Positions 42,836-53,700 of a stretch of 64,000 bases of DNA are shown here, one piece after another. Position numbers and translations under genes: made by a program. Position 1 is the stretch's first letter, and each line of letters opens with the position of its first letter. Origin of the DNA: Altibacter sp. (GTDB lineage: Bacteria > Bacteroidota > Bacteroidia > Flavobacteriales > Flavobacteriaceae); the NCBI GenBank assembly GCA_002696485.1, contig NZTP01000086.1, positions 62,001 through 126,000 on the forward strand. The letters are read 5' to 3'. Under the pieces are notes generated by a model. That model was not told where the DNA came from. It saw nothing but the letters and a program-made list of their open reading frames with translations, and ran no database searches.

Positions 42836-43324
42836 ATGGTACATCACAAACTGGTTCTGGAAGATGATTTTAAGGAAACCTATTCCTTATTGGCCATTCA
42901 TTGTAGTGAAGAAGCCTATAAAGTAGCCTATTTGATCAACCAGTTCGTGGGTCTTAAGCTACGAAGGAACGATCGCGATCTTGAATTTTCAAATAACGGT
43001 TTGGAAGTTTCCTTCCCGCGATTCATTTATGACAATGAAGCGCAGTATACCACCTACGACCTCGTTGCCAATACGTGCCGTTCTGTGGTTGCCAATGTGC
43101 AAAGCTCGGGTGGGTTGTTTACCGAAAATGCTTCGGAAACAGTACTAACCCATTTAATTCCTGAATACAAGAAAGTAGATTATTTTCTGAAGATCATTTC
43201 CGATTTTGAATTAATTCCGCTTCGGAAACTCATTTCAGATATCAACGAAATAAAACAAGTGATATCAGCCTATCCCGTGGATGTGGATACGGTGAAATCC
43301 AAACGAAACTTAATATTCGACTAA
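42836..43324 (+). CDS. IPExxxVDY family protein
   Basis: A 162-aa protein of the Bacteroidota-specific IPExxxVDY family, named for the motif seen here as IPEYKKVDYFLKI (about residues 105-117). It is soluble with no known catalytic residues. The gene regularly lies between rnc and pyk, and its stop overlaps the pyk start by 1 nt, so it is expressed with them. Function unknown. Confidence 0.88.
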   Translation: MVHHKLVLEDDFKETYSLLAIHCSEEAYKVAYLINQFVGLKLRRNDRDLEFSNNGLEVSFPRFIYDNEAQYTTYDLVANTCRSVVANVQSSGGLFTENASETVLTHLIPEYKKVDYFLKIISDFELIPLRKLISDINEIKQVISAYPVDVDTVKSKRNLIFD

Positions 43325-44754
43325 TGCCAACTGAAAAGAAAACAAAGATTGTCGCTACCCTTGGTCCTGCATCAAGTAGTAAAGAGGTGTTAAGGAACAT
43401 GATCTTGGCCGGTACCAACGTGTTCCGGGTGAACTTTTCCCACGCCGATTACGACAACGTAAAGAACACCATTAAGACCATACGTGAACTGGGAAAGGAA
43501 TTAAAGATCTCACCGGCTATACTAGCCGATCTTCAGGGGCCGAAACTTCGCATTGGAACCATGAAGGAGGAAGTCGTGGTAGAACCGGGTGATGAACTCT
43601 TTTTTTGCACAGGCAAAGAATTTGAAGGAACACGTTCCAAGGTATATATGAACTATGACGAATTCCCGAAAGATGTCAATCCGGGAGAACGTGTCTTGTT
43701 GGACGATGGAAAACTTATCTTCGAGATCCTTGAAACAAATAAGAAGGATGAGGTAAAAGCGGTGGTGATACAAGGAGGGCCTCTCCAGTCAAAAAAGGGA
43801 GTAAACCTGCCAAACACCAAATTATCCTTGCCTGCCCTGACAGCGAAAGACAAAAAAGATGCAATATTTGCCATCTCTCAAAAGGTAGATTGGCTGGCTT
43901 TGTCGTTCGTGCGAAGTGCAGACGACCTTAAAGAGTTACAAGCGCTTATAGAAGCGCACAGCGAATATAAAATCCCCATCATTGCGAAGATCGAAAAACC
44001 TGAAGCAGTGGCCAATATTGACAAGATCGTCGCCTATTGTGACGGCATTATGGTGGCGCGAGGCGATTTAGGTGTGGAGGTTCCCGCCGAAGAAGTCCCG
44101 CTTATTCAAAAAGAGCTGGTACTTACAGCGAAAAGAGCACGTATCCCCGTGATTATTGCGACCCAAATGATGGAGACCATGATCACCTCTTTAACACCTA
44201 CCCGCGCCGAGGTAAATGATGTCGCCAACTCGGTAATGGACGGTGCCGATGCGGTAATGCTTAGTGGCGAAACTTCCATAGGACGGTATCCGGTGGAAGT
44301 GATCAAGACTATGTCCAATATATTAAAGAATGTAGAGAATTCACCGTTGATACGGGTTCCGCAAGAACCACCGCATGTACGTACCAACAGATACATCACA
44401 AAATCTATTTGTTACCATGCGGCATTGATGGCCAACGAAATAGAAGCAAGGGCCATTTGTACCTTGACCAACAGTGGATATACGGCCTTTCAGATCTCTG
44501 CTTGGCGACCTACGGCGCACATTTTGGTGTATACGTCCAACCGACGCATTCTTTCGCGACTCAACCTCTTATGGGGCGTCAAGGCTTTTTATTACGATAA
44601 GTTTGTAAGCACCGATGAGACGGTCGACGATGTAAACAGGATCGCCTTTGAAAGCGGTTTTGTTTCCAAAGGCGATTATTTGATCAATTTGGCAGCCATG
44701 CCCATCGTAGAAAAAGGAATGGTGAATACGCTTAGGGTGAGTCAGGTGAAGTAG
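43324..44754 (+). CDS. pyk: Pyruvate kinase
   Basis: A 476-aa glycolytic enzyme that converts phosphoenolpyruvate and ADP to pyruvate and ATP. Landmarks are RVNFSHADYDN, ADLQGPKLRIGTM, the catalytic lysine in IIAKIEKPEAVANI, metal site MVARGDLGVEV, and IIATQMMETM. The C-terminal allosteric domain is present. It ends 1 nt from the convergent SH3 gene, leaving no room for a terminator. Confidence 0.97.
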   Translation: MPTEKKTKIVATLGPASSSKEVLRNMILAGTNVFRVNFSHADYDNVKNTIKTIRELGKELKISPAILADLQGPKLRIGTMKEEVVVEPGDELFFCTGKEFEGTRSKVYMNYDEFPKDVNPGERVLLDDGKLIFEILETNKKDEVKAVVIQGGPLQSKKGVNLPNTKLSLPALTAKDKKDAIFAISQKVDWLALSFVRSADDLKELQALIEAHSEYKIPIIAKIEKPEAVANIDKIVAYCDGIMVARGDLGVEVPAEEVPLIQKELVLTAKRARIPVIIATQMMETMITSLTPTRAEVNDVANSVMDGADAVMLSGETSIGRYPVEVIKTMSNILKNVENSPLIRVPQEPPHVRTNRYITKSICYHAALMANEIEARAICTLTNSGYTAFQISAWRPTAHILVYTSNRRILSRLNLLWGVKAFYYDKFVSTDETVDDVNRIAFESGFVSKGDYLINLAAMPIVEKGMVNTLRVSQVK

Positions 44755-44755
44755 A

Positions 44756-45523
44756 TCAATCCGCTACATCTGTCCGCGCTAACTTCATAGTATCTCCTTC
44801 TTGCGTAATGGTTACGGTATACCCGAATCCTTCGGCGCGATAGCTGTAGGTGATCTTTTCCAAGCGGTCGTTTTGTCTATTCACTTGAAGTTCACTTGCC
44901 CATGCGCCGCTTTTGGGTTTGGTCTGCTTCACCACTTCTTCATTGCTGCCTTTCGGGTTCGGGAAAGCGAACTCTGTTGGGATATCGAACAACTGTTTTG
45001 CAATATAGAAACCTTCGTGCCACTGGGTGGTGGGAAGGAGCAAGGTAGCAGTATTTGAAGGATTGCTGGCGGTACCTCCGGTTGTTTCAGAAAAAGACAC
45101 GTTTGGAAATTGTGCCTTTAAGGCTTCGGCATACGCATTGGGTCTCATGTCTTCCTCAGGAGGAAAAAATCGGGATAAGTAACCGTTAAACGCATAACCG
45201 GTGTGCTGATTGTATTCTACTTGATGCATACCGCCTTTGATGCCTCCCACGGTCATGGTGGTTTCTTTTTCTTCGGAAATTACCTTTACCTTGGTACCAT
45301 AAGGCATAACGGCGAGTTTCTCACTATTCAAATTATCGTGTTGCCTAAGGGTAAGTCCGCTGGAGGCGGTAACATAGAGATGTTCGGGGCTGGTTTCTTC
45401 TGAAGCTTCAGCGACAGCAAGATCTTCAGGAAGGGCTTCAGTTTCGGTCTTTGTTTCGTTCTTGCAAGCGAAAAGAGCGAAGGCAAGTGCCAACGCAACG
45501 ATGGGAAATGCTACTTTTTTCAT
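44756..45523 (-). CDS. SH3-domain lipoprotein
   Basis: From the ATG at 45523 the protein is 255 aa and begins MKKVAFPIVALALAFALFAC, a lipoprotein signal with the lipidated Cys at 20. Residues about 45-120 form a bacterial SH3-like domain (LYVTASSGLTLRQHDNLNSEK, VMPYGTKVKVI), which often binds peptidoglycan or peptides. The rest (about 120 residues) has no recognised domain. The longer frame starting at 45556 adds 11 residues that break the signal-peptide pattern. Confidence 0.8.
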   Translation of the reverse strand: MKKVAFPIVALALAFALFACKNETKTETEALPEDLAVAEASEETSPEHLYVTASSGLTLRQHDNLNSEKLAVMPYGTKVKVISEEKETTMTVGGIKGGMHQVEYNQHTGYAFNGYLSRFFPPEEDMRPNAYAEALKAQFPNVSFSETTGGTASNPSNTATLLLPTTQWHEGFYIAKQLFDIPTEFAFPNPKGSNEEVVKQTKPKSGAWASELQVNRQNDRLEKITYSYRAEGFGYTVTITQEGDTMKLARTDVAD

Positions 45524-45572
45524 AATTGTGTGGGTTTCGTTACTATTCAATTTCAAGTAGTTTTTATCTCAT

Positions 45573-46679
45573 CTAGAATGCTAGTTTTAATTGTACATCT
45601 ATGGATTCTTCCGAAGTGACCTTCAAAGACTTCTTAGTGTCGTTGTTGAGGTTCGATAATGAAATACCCAACAAACGTACCGATTCTTTCATTTTTTCTT
45701 GGAATAACAAATCTTTAACAGTCTCCATGATAAGGGATTGACTCGAAATATAAAGTGGAAGTGTTTTACTTCGTGTTTGTAATGTAAAATCACTGTACTT
45801 TATTTTTAAGGTGATCGTCTTTCCTGCCACCTTGCTTTTTTGCAATCGTCGCTCCACCTCTGCGGCGATCTCCTCCAAACGTTCCAGCATAAAAACTTCC
45901 GAAGCGATATTCTCATTAAAGGTACGTTCTGCAGCCAACGATTTTCGGGTGTGTTCGGGCTTTACCTTGCTTTTGTGAATGCCTCTCGACACATTGTAAT
46001 AGTAATGACCGCTCTTCCCAAAATGTTCTTCCAAAAACTCAAGCGACTTTGCTTTTAGATCCTTACCTGTAAAGATACCCAAGCGGTACATCTTCTCTTT
46101 GGTTACTTTCCCCACACCGTAAAATTTTTTCACATCCAATTCTTCCAGGAAGGAAATGACCTCTTCCGGAGGGATCGTTTTTTGTCCGTTGGGTTTATTG
46201 ATGTCACTCGCAACTTTAGCGATAAATTTATTGATCGATATTCCTGCCGATGCATTCAACCCGGTTTTTTCCTTGATCTTTGCCCTGATCTCCTGAGCAA
46301 TGAGTGTTGCACTGGGATTGCCTTTTTTGTTTTCGGTTACATCGAGATAGGCTTCATCGAGCGATAACGGTTCTACCAGATCGGTATACTCAAAAAAGAT
46401 CTTTCTAATGATCTTGGAGATCTCGTGGTAACGTTCAAAATTAGATCGTACAAAGATAAGCTCCGGACATAATTTTTGAGCCAGCACACTGCTCATTGCA
46501 CTTCGAACACCATATTTTCGCGCTTCATAACTGGCAGCACTCACCACGCCGCGCTTCGAGCTGCCACCAACAGCAATTGGTTTTCCGCGCAGTTCGGGAC
46601 GATCCAACTGCTCTACACTGGCGTAGAACGCATCCATATCTACATGAATGATTTTTCGAATGGGAAGCAACATCTCCAT
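45573..46679 (-). CDS. dinB: DNA polymerase IV
   Basis: A 368-aa Y-family polymerase for translesion synthesis. IHVDMDAFYASVEQ and PLSLDEAYLDVTENK carry the metal-binding carboxylates. SAGISINKFIAKVASDINKPNG, the helix-hairpin-helix KKFYGVGKVTKEKMYRLGI, and the little-finger domain with FTLQTRSKTLPLYI are all present. The C-terminal beta-clamp motif is not plain. Single gene. Confidence 0.95.
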   Translation of the reverse strand: MEMLLPIRKIIHVDMDAFYASVEQLDRPELRGKPIAVGGSSKRGVVSAASYEARKYGVRSAMSSVLAQKLCPELIFVRSNFERYHEISKIIRKIFFEYTDLVEPLSLDEAYLDVTENKKGNPSATLIAQEIRAKIKEKTGLNASAGISINKFIAKVASDINKPNGQKTIPPEEVISFLEELDVKKFYGVGKVTKEKMYRLGIFTGKDLKAKSLEFLEEHFGKSGHYYYNVSRGIHKSKVKPEHTRKSLAAERTFNENIASEVFMLERLEEIAAEVERRLQKSKVAGKTITLKIKYSDFTLQTRSKTLPLYISSQSLIMETVKDLLFQEKMKESVRLLGISLSNLNNDTKKSLKVTSEESIDVQLKLAF

Positions 46680-46730
46680 CCCATAAAATTATAATATCTT
46701 AGTGAGATACAATTCTCAAACGATTAGTTA

Positions 46731-47381
46731 ATGTCAAAAACAGCCATACTCCTAGGCGCTACCGGATTAACGGGAGGTATTTTATTGGATTTTCTTCTAA
46801 AGGACAACACATTTCATCAAGTGAAGCTGTTTTCAAGAAGTCCCGTTGTACATAAGGATCCAAAAATTGAAGAACATCTTATCGATATGTTCAACCTAGA
46901 GGAACAAAGTGATAGCTTTACCGGCGATGTGGTTTTTTGTTGTATAGGCACCACTCAAGCCAATACACCCGATAAAGAAACCTACCGAAAGATTGACTAT
47001 GGCATTCCTGTCACAGCGGCTACCCTTGCTAAACAGAACGGCATAGACATATTTGTAGTGATCTCTGCTATGGGCGCCGATGTAAAAAGCAGTATATTCT
47101 ACAATAGAACAAAAGGAGAAATGGAACGGGATGTGCTTCAGCAGGGCATTCCAAACACATACATTTTACAGCCGTCGCTTATTGGCGGGGACCGTGATGA
47201 AAAACGTACGGGAGAACGAATGGCTCAATTTTTCATGGGGACGTTCGGTTTTTTAATTCCGAAGAAATACAAGATCATACAACCCGAAACTATCGCAAAG
47301 GCCATGCAACGACTATCCAAGACCGAAGCTGCCGAAACGCGTATCACTTCCGATAGGATCAAGGAAATTGCCAATGCTTGA
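46731..47381 (+). CDS. NAD(P)-binding Rossmann protein (atypical SDR)
   Basis: A 216-aa protein with the nucleotide-binding start SKTAILLGATGLTGGILLDFLL and a strand/helix order of the atypical SDR (HTATIP2-like) family. FCCIGTTQANTPDKETYRKIDYG and FVVISAMGADVKSSIFYNRTKGEMERDV supply YxxxK-like residues. Substrate unknown. Its 3' end overlaps the CYTH gene by 8 nt. Confidence 0.85.
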   Translation: MSKTAILLGATGLTGGILLDFLLKDNTFHQVKLFSRSPVVHKDPKIEEHLIDMFNLEEQSDSFTGDVVFCCIGTTQANTPDKETYRKIDYGIPVTAATLAKQNGIDIFVVISAMGADVKSSIFYNRTKGEMERDVLQQGIPNTYILQPSLIGGDRDEKRTGERMAQFFMGTFGFLIPKKYKIIQPETIAKAMQRLSKTEAAETRITSDRIKEIANA

Positions 47382-47847
47382 GATCGAACGTAAATTTTTG
47401 GTTACTTCTGAAGCTTATAAAAAAGAAGCCTTTCGTAAAGAGCGAATAGTTCAAGGATTTTTGAACACACACCCGGATCGAACAGTTCGAGTGCGCATTA
47501 AAGGAACACATGCCTTTCTCACTGTGAAGGGGAGATCGAACGACGCCGGGACAATAAGATCTGAATGGGAAACACAGATCCCAATACCCGATGCTGAACA
47601 GCTGCTTACCTTGTGCGAGCCGTCAATTATTGAGAAGATCCGTTTTGAAGTGAAGATAGGACCTCATATCTTTGAAGTAGACGAATTCTTGGGAGCTAAC
47701 GAAGGATTATCCATAGCCGAGATCGAGTTGACAACCGAAGACGAAACTTTTACAAGACCCGAATGGTTGGGGGTAGAAGTAACCGGTAAAACACAATATT
47801 ACAATTCACAACTAAGTAGTAATCCGTTTAAATTCTGGAAAAAGTGA
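47374..47847 (+). CDS. CYTH domain protein
   Basis: A 157-aa CYTH-fold (triphosphate tunnel metalloenzyme) protein starting MLEIERKFLVTSE, the ExExK signature; RTVRVRIKGTHAFLTVKGR and VDEFLG...LSIAEIEL provide the basic and acidic pairs of the tunnel. Likely hydrolyses inorganic triphosphate or thiamine triphosphate, though adenylate cyclase cannot be excluded. The ATG at 47374 is chosen over a TTG at 47368. It overlaps both neighbours. Confidence 0.88.
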   Translation: MLEIERKFLVTSEAYKKEAFRKERIVQGFLNTHPDRTVRVRIKGTHAFLTVKGRSNDAGTIRSEWETQIPIPDAEQLLTLCEPSIIEKIRFEVKIGPHIFEVDEFLGANEGLSIAEIELTTEDETFTRPEWLGVEVTGKTQYYNSQLSSNPFKFWKK

Positions 47848-48344
47848 AACAATTCTTTATACTTATACTCTGCCCGCTGATGCTTTTATTTATAGCTTGT
47901 AGAACGACAAGTCTGGACGACGTCTCTGCCGCTAATACGGCAGCTAAGAACCAAAAGTCAATTGCTCAACTCAAAAAGGAATTAACGACCCAAGGATATG
48001 AGGTATTTGATTATGTAGATTCGAAAACAGGTGACACTACATTAATGCAGCAGTATTTTATCGCTTTCCTAAAACGCGGGCCCAACCGCTCACAGAACAA
48101 ATCAGAAACCGACAGCCTGCAAACTTTACACCTAGCTCATTTGGGACGAATGTATCAAGAAGGGTATGCCGATATTTCCGGGCCTTTCGGGGATGATGGG
48201 GATGTACGTGGCATTACCATTTATAATGTTCCTACACTCAAGTTGGCCGATAGCCTTGCAAATATGGACCCAATGGTAAAAGCGGGGAGACTCGTCATTG
48301 AGGTACGTCCATGGTGGGCGGCCAAAGGATTTCCGCTACGTTAA
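47844..48344 (+). CDS. Lipoprotein of unknown function
   Basis: A 166-aa protein starting at a GTG that overlaps the CYTH stop as GTGA. The leader MKQFFILILCPLMLLFIACR is a lipoprotein signal with Cys19. The mature part is short and has no recognised domain; it contains YFIAFLKRGPNRSQNK and HLGRMYQEGYADISGPFGDDG, which recalls YCII-like proteins (small His/Asp-containing ferredoxin-like fold). That link is tentative. Its end overlaps pbpC by 4 nt on the other strand. Confidence 0.6.
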   Translation: MKQFFILILCPLMLLFIACRTTSLDDVSAANTAAKNQKSIAQLKKELTTQGYEVFDYVDSKTGDTTLMQQYFIAFLKRGPNRSQNKSETDSLQTLHLAHLGRMYQEGYADISGPFGDDGDVRGITIYNVPTLKLADSLANMDPMVKAGRLVIEVRPWWAAKGFPLR

Positions 48345-50710
48345 AGCGGGGCACTATGAATTTCAATTTGTTGTCTAACGGCATTTCCATCTTGATCGGT
48401 CGCAGTGAGCAGATAGGTACCGGGCTTGGGAGCTACTGCCAATTCGTGGAAGGTCGTTGTGGCACCTATATAGACATTGTCAAGATACCAATAGACAACA
48501 GAATCGGGGATGCGATGTGCCAACTTAAAGATCACTTCGTTCACTTTTTCGTTAAATCCTTTGGGCAGTAGTACAGCTTCATTTTTCTTCGGAAAGATAA
48601 AATCCATAGTTCGTTCTCCTTCTTTGAGACAACCTTCAGCAAAAGATGGCAGTGGACGGTATTCGGGATGTAGCGGAGCGTAGTAGTATTCCATAAGCGG
48701 GGGCAGCACAAACCAGTTCTTCTGAACCATCTCTTCTAACGGATAACACGAGGTATTCACTTGTAGACTTTCAGAAGCATTTAAAAAAACCTGCTGATGG
48801 TATTGGCAGCTTTTAGTGCGCAGTCCCGCCTGTGGGATCCATTCTTTTTTCACCAAGTCACAATAAACCCCTGCCAAATGACCGCTTTTTTCACAAACCG
48901 AAACTTCTGTAAGCGCGTCGTATGGCATCCCAAAGTCAGAGGCGGGTGGAAGTACATTTAATACATCAAACAGAACCGGTGCCGCCGCTTGAATACCGGT
49001 GAGCCCGGGACGCCCTTCGCCGTCTGCATTCCCTACCCATATACCAATTGCGTAACGGGGTGTCACGCCAACGGCCCATGCATCTTTAAAACCAAAACTC
49101 GTTCCGGTCTTCCATGCGATAGGCTGCGAATTACTAAAGAAATTCCAATTGATCTCCCCTTCCGGGCGATTGACACCTTGAAGTGTTTTGAGGGTATGAT
49201 AAATGGAGCCGGCGTCAAAAACAGGAGGATGAGCTTGCTTTTTTCCGAAGGAAACCACATCGCCTTTTATATAGATAGGTTGAGAGAATTCTCCTACTCT
49301 GTACTCACTGGAACTTTCGTTAAAATACGTAAGGGTCGAGGCCATTCCTGCATAGGCATTGGTGATCTCCCACAAAGAGCTTTCGGCTCCACCCAAGATA
49401 AGGGACAAGCCATAGAAATCGGTAGTACGATCGATACCGCTTAATTGAAAATCCTTGAGTTGTCTGTGGAAACGCTCCAACCCAAACTCGCGGAGCATCC
49501 TCACTGCCGGGACGTTTAAGGAACGCGATAAAGCTTCAGAGGCAGGAATGGCGCCGTGAAATTTCTTATCGAAATTCTCGGGACTATATCCATTGATCGT
49601 AGTGGGAATATCCACAACCAACGTATTTGGAAGCATTTCTCCGGCATCGAGCAAGGCAGCATACAGGAAGGGCTTTAATATACTTCCCGTGCTTCGATTT
49701 TTATTGATGATATCTACATAATTATCATGCTCCAACGAAGTGGGCGCGTTCCCTACGTAGGCCAACACCTCTTTTGTATTCACATCCAGAATAAGAATGG
49801 CGAGGTTGTGGATCTGATTTTGCGATAGTGTATAATGATGTTCTTGTGCAATGCGATTCACTTTGTGCTGAAGGGAATATAAAAGGGTGGTCGTAATGCG
49901 TTCTCCGGGATGCTCTTTCCGAAGACGTTCAGTAAAATGTGGTGCCACTTCCGGAAGAGGGTACGGTTTTCCTGGAAGGGATTCTTCCAAAGCTAACTCG
50001 TAGGTGGTTTTATCTATTACTTTTTTCTGAAATAATTTCAGCAATAAACGATTCCTTTTCTGCCGCAACAACGCTTCATTCTTTCCCGGGAAAATAAGCG
50101 ATGGAGCATTAGGCAACACAGCTAAGGCCGAAGCTTGTCCCCAGCTTAACGAATGAGAAGGAATGCCAAAATAACGCCAAGAAGCGGTTTCCAATCCTAC
50201 AACATTTCCGCCAAAGGGCGCATGTGAGGCATAGAGATTTAATATTTCGGACTTCGAAAATCCTGCCTCTAAACGAGTAGATTGGAAAATCTCGATGAAC
50301 TTTTCGGTGTAACTTCTGTGCGAATTCTTACGAGAAAGTCTAATGACCTGCTGGGTGATCGTACTTCCTCCCCTGCGTTTGTGGGAGGTGATATTTTGCC
50401 AAAAAGCCTTCCCCATAGAAATAGGGTTGAAACCAGGATGCTGATAGAAGTACTCGTCTTCAAAGTGCAGTATGGCCTGCTCAAAACGGTAGGGAACGGA
50501 ATCCATTTTTGGAAATCGCCACTGGCCATCCTCTGCGATCCTCGCTCCCAATAGGATACCCTCCCTACTTTCTAGCACCGTAGCGGTAGGATCCTGGAAT
50601 AAAGGTTTTGGCAAACAAAAGAGCCACACTAAGAACAAACTAAGAAACAAAGCTATTTTGAGCTTGTGGTCTTTAAAGAAACTCTTCTTATGTGAGCGAT
50701 CGCTTTTCAC
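48341..50710 (-). CDS. pbpC: Penicillin-binding protein 1C
   Basis: A 789-aa bifunctional class A PBP. It has a membrane anchor (about residues 16-34), then a GT51 domain (HFEDEYFYQHPGFNPIS, RGGSTITQQVIRLSRKN). The transpeptidase domain has TGSILKPFLY (SxxK type), SRSLNVPA (SxN) and WKTGTSFGFKDAW (KTG). The C-terminal 90 residues form the BiPBP_C module. It lies 11 nt after the giant macroglobulin gene, matching the pbpC-yfhM pairing known from Gram-negatives. Confidence 0.95.
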   Translation of the reverse strand: MKSDRSHKKSFFKDHKLKIALFLSLFLVWLFCLPKPLFQDPTATVLESREGILLGARIAEDGQWRFPKMDSVPYRFEQAILHFEDEYFYQHPGFNPISMGKAFWQNITSHKRRGGSTITQQVIRLSRKNSHRSYTEKFIEIFQSTRLEAGFSKSEILNLYASHAPFGGNVVGLETASWRYFGIPSHSLSWGQASALAVLPNAPSLIFPGKNEALLRQKRNRLLLKLFQKKVIDKTTYELALEESLPGKPYPLPEVAPHFTERLRKEHPGERITTTLLYSLQHKVNRIAQEHHYTLSQNQIHNLAILILDVNTKEVLAYVGNAPTSLEHDNYVDIINKNRSTGSILKPFLYAALLDAGEMLPNTLVVDIPTTINGYSPENFDKKFHGAIPASEALSRSLNVPAVRMLREFGLERFHRQLKDFQLSGIDRTTDFYGLSLILGGAESSLWEITNAYAGMASTLTYFNESSSEYRVGEFSQPIYIKGDVVSFGKKQAHPPVFDAGSIYHTLKTLQGVNRPEGEINWNFFSNSQPIAWKTGTSFGFKDAWAVGVTPRYAIGIWVGNADGEGRPGLTGIQAAAPVLFDVLNVLPPASDFGMPYDALTEVSVCEKSGHLAGVYCDLVKKEWIPQAGLRTKSCQYHQQVFLNASESLQVNTSCYPLEEMVQKNWFVLPPLMEYYYAPLHPEYRPLPSFAEGCLKEGERTMDFIFPKKNEAVLLPKGFNEKVNEVIFKLAHRIPDSVVYWYLDNVYIGATTTFHELAVAPKPGTYLLTATDQDGNAVRQQIEIHSAPL

Positions 50711-50721
50711 AATTCAACGTT

Positions 50722-53700
50722 TTATTGTGAGACCGTTACCCACATTCCCTTATTTCGCGCAAAATAGGTATTGTCGTACATGGCTTCCACCTGAGTGCCC
50801 GGCAAATAATAGGTGCCTAGATACGACGCATTTAATTTCACGGTAAAGGTTTTCGATTTCTTTGCGTCCAGATCAAAATAGAAATTCACGCGATCGTCCC
50901 TAATATCGATATAGCGGGCACTGCCTTGGGCACCACCTCCCAATTGGGTAAAACTGGTATTTACAACTTCCCAACCGCTGGGGAAAATCTTCGTGAGCGC
51001 TACATGGTGAATAGGGTCATTTGAGGTATTGGTAATAACTACTTGTGCCGTGATTTCAGTGCCTTGTCTTAGATTTGTGATGTCAAGGGGATTCCCTTCT
51101 CCGTCCAAATAACCGGATTGTATGCTCAAATTTCGTTTTTCGGCCAACTCTTCTCCAAGAGGTAATTTCCCTTTTTGAATAAGAGTTACGTAAACCACAT
51201 TGTCTTTTTTGTTGGAGACTCTTACCGAATTGCTTCCCATAGTAATCCCCAGTGCTCGTTGAGCAACGGCTTTATCGGTTTTTATTGTAACCGAGGTTCC
51301 GTTTTGGGTGTACGTTAGCTCCAGAGCTTTTCCTCCGTTTTCTTGAACCATTTTCGCCATGGCCAACAATCCGTAGGCTGTCTCCTGAGTACTGTACCAT
51401 TGCTGTGATGATAACGATTTGGCAAGTGATACTGCCAGATTACGTTGGGAAGGATCTTTTAAAAGAACCATGGTCTCCAACGCCATTGCTCTATTTCTAA
51501 ATGGAGATCCAAACGTATAATAATCGTTGCGGCTGGGTTTAAAATCAATAGTTGCCGTCCCGGCGATCTCTTTCGCTGCCTGTGTTTTTCCGGCAAGGGC
51601 ATACGCAGCTGCCAAACGCCACTTAGCATCATTACTCAAACGTTTTGACTCCCGTAATCGGTTCATGGCAGCGAGCTCGGGCTTACCGGCTAAGGCAAGG
51701 GTATAAAGTCGGTACGCCTGTGTCAAGCTCGAATTATAGTGCGTTTCGCTGTTGCGCCACTGTCTTGCTTCTTTTTGCTGAAAACGAAGCCAATTGCTCA
51801 TGAAACTTATGGGCAATGCATAGCCTTTTTGCTTCGCTTCCAACATAAAATGACCTACGTAATTCGTGCTCCATGCATCACTTTCACGTTCTCCGGGCCA
51901 ATAGCTCAGTCCGCCGCCGGTATTTTGATAGGTGCCTAATTTTCTAATTGCAGCCGCTACATTTTTTTGAATCTCCTGTTTTTTATCGAATGTAATATCA
52001 AACACATCATCGAGGAATAACTGCGGAAATGCAGCCGAAGTAGTTTGCTCGACACATCCATGAGGATACCTAATAAGGTATTCCATACGTTTTCCAAAAT
52101 CCATGGGAGGGAGTGTGGAAAACTCCACTATCGCTTCGTTGCTCCCTGCCACTCCAAAGGTTTCGAACGCAATAGCTTTTGCTCCGTTTTCCGAAAGGGT
52201 ATACGACACGGCTTTTTGAGAGACAGGATTGGGATTTTCAATATCTATCTCCACCTTATAACGTGCCGTCTCTCCATTGCCCGAAGCAATCACGTCAATG
52301 ACCTGAACCGTATTGGTGGGAAGTACTTCAAATTCAAAAGCCACGATCTGTTCGCCCGGTTCATTGAAAGAAATACGTTGCTCTGTTCCGTTTATAGGTC
52401 GTAGCCCGTCTCCAACTTTCACCCGAACCGAAGCATTCTTAACTTTAGGCTCCATTGCAAAAACCGTTACCGGCAGGGTCACTTTTTCTCCCGGGGATAA
52501 TTTACGCGGAAGGGAGGCAAGTACCATAAGTGGTTTCCGAACAGGCGTAGTGACATCGGTTTTTCCATAGGCACCGGTTTTGTTATTCCCCGCAATGATC
52601 ATAGTACGTACAGAGCCTACATAATTGGGCATAGTAAGCTCATGTTTTGCCTTTTGGCCGGCCTTGAGCTCGAAAGGCCCCAAGTAGGTAACCACCGGCT
52701 TAAAGCGATCTGCCTTTCTGTTCTTGGCACCCGCCGCTGCATCACCGCCGCCAATGGCATATATAGAATTCACACTTCCTGAATAGGCTCCAATAACATA
52801 ATCGTAGATATCAAATGTTTTTACCCCCAAGGCTTCTCTAGTATAAAAGGCGTCGTGAATCTTTGGTGTTTCGAAACGTGTGAGGTCTAAAAGTCCTTCA
52901 TCGACCATGGCAAGGGTATAGATCATGGCCTTGTTTTCTTCTTCGGAAACAGTTACAGTAAACTTTTCTTCGGGCTTGAGAACCTTTGGGACGATCAGTT
53001 TTGGGTTTAGTAGTGTGGACGGGTCTTCAACTAACAATGGAATGACCCCGTACAGCCTTATAGGAAGATCATTTTTTGTCTGTTCGTGCGGCTGAAGCAA
53101 CGATATATTCACATAGACGTTGGGAGCCATCTCCTTCGTGATCTCCACAGCCGCTTTGGTCTCCCCTTTTTTGGTTTTAATCCATTGTGTAGACAGGACC
53201 TCGGTGCCATTCTCTATGCTCAAGAGCGCACGTCCTTCACTTCCCGAGGGGAATGAAATAATAGCTTCATCGCCTACGGAATATTTTTCTTTATTCGCTG
53301 AGAAGACCAACATTTTGGCACTTTCGGCATCGCCCTCCATAGGGGCATTCCACCAATTCTTATAAAAATAAGCGATCCTTCCTGTGGCATGACCCGAAGC
53401 TTTATCGATCACACGAATAAGGTAACGACCGCCGCTATCTTCAGGAATATTGAGGGTAAATTTTCCTTTACTGTCGTTTCCGGTGGTTACGGTCATCGCT
53501 TTAACGGGGCGATGCACCGTAGCGTTTTCATATCGCGAAAGGTTACCGTCGCCACGGTTCCACCACCATCGCCATTCAATGCGAAATACTTTGACTTCAA
53601 TCTCACGGCTTCCACCGGGATTCCCTTGTGCATCGACCGATACCAGATCGAACACAGTATTTGTGTCTGTATCATAAGAACCGTAGCGTTGTGCTACGGG

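Noticed and set aside
48989..49444. 151-codon plus-strand frame
   Set aside because: Antisense to the transpeptidase domain of pbpC with its KTG motif; no independent support.
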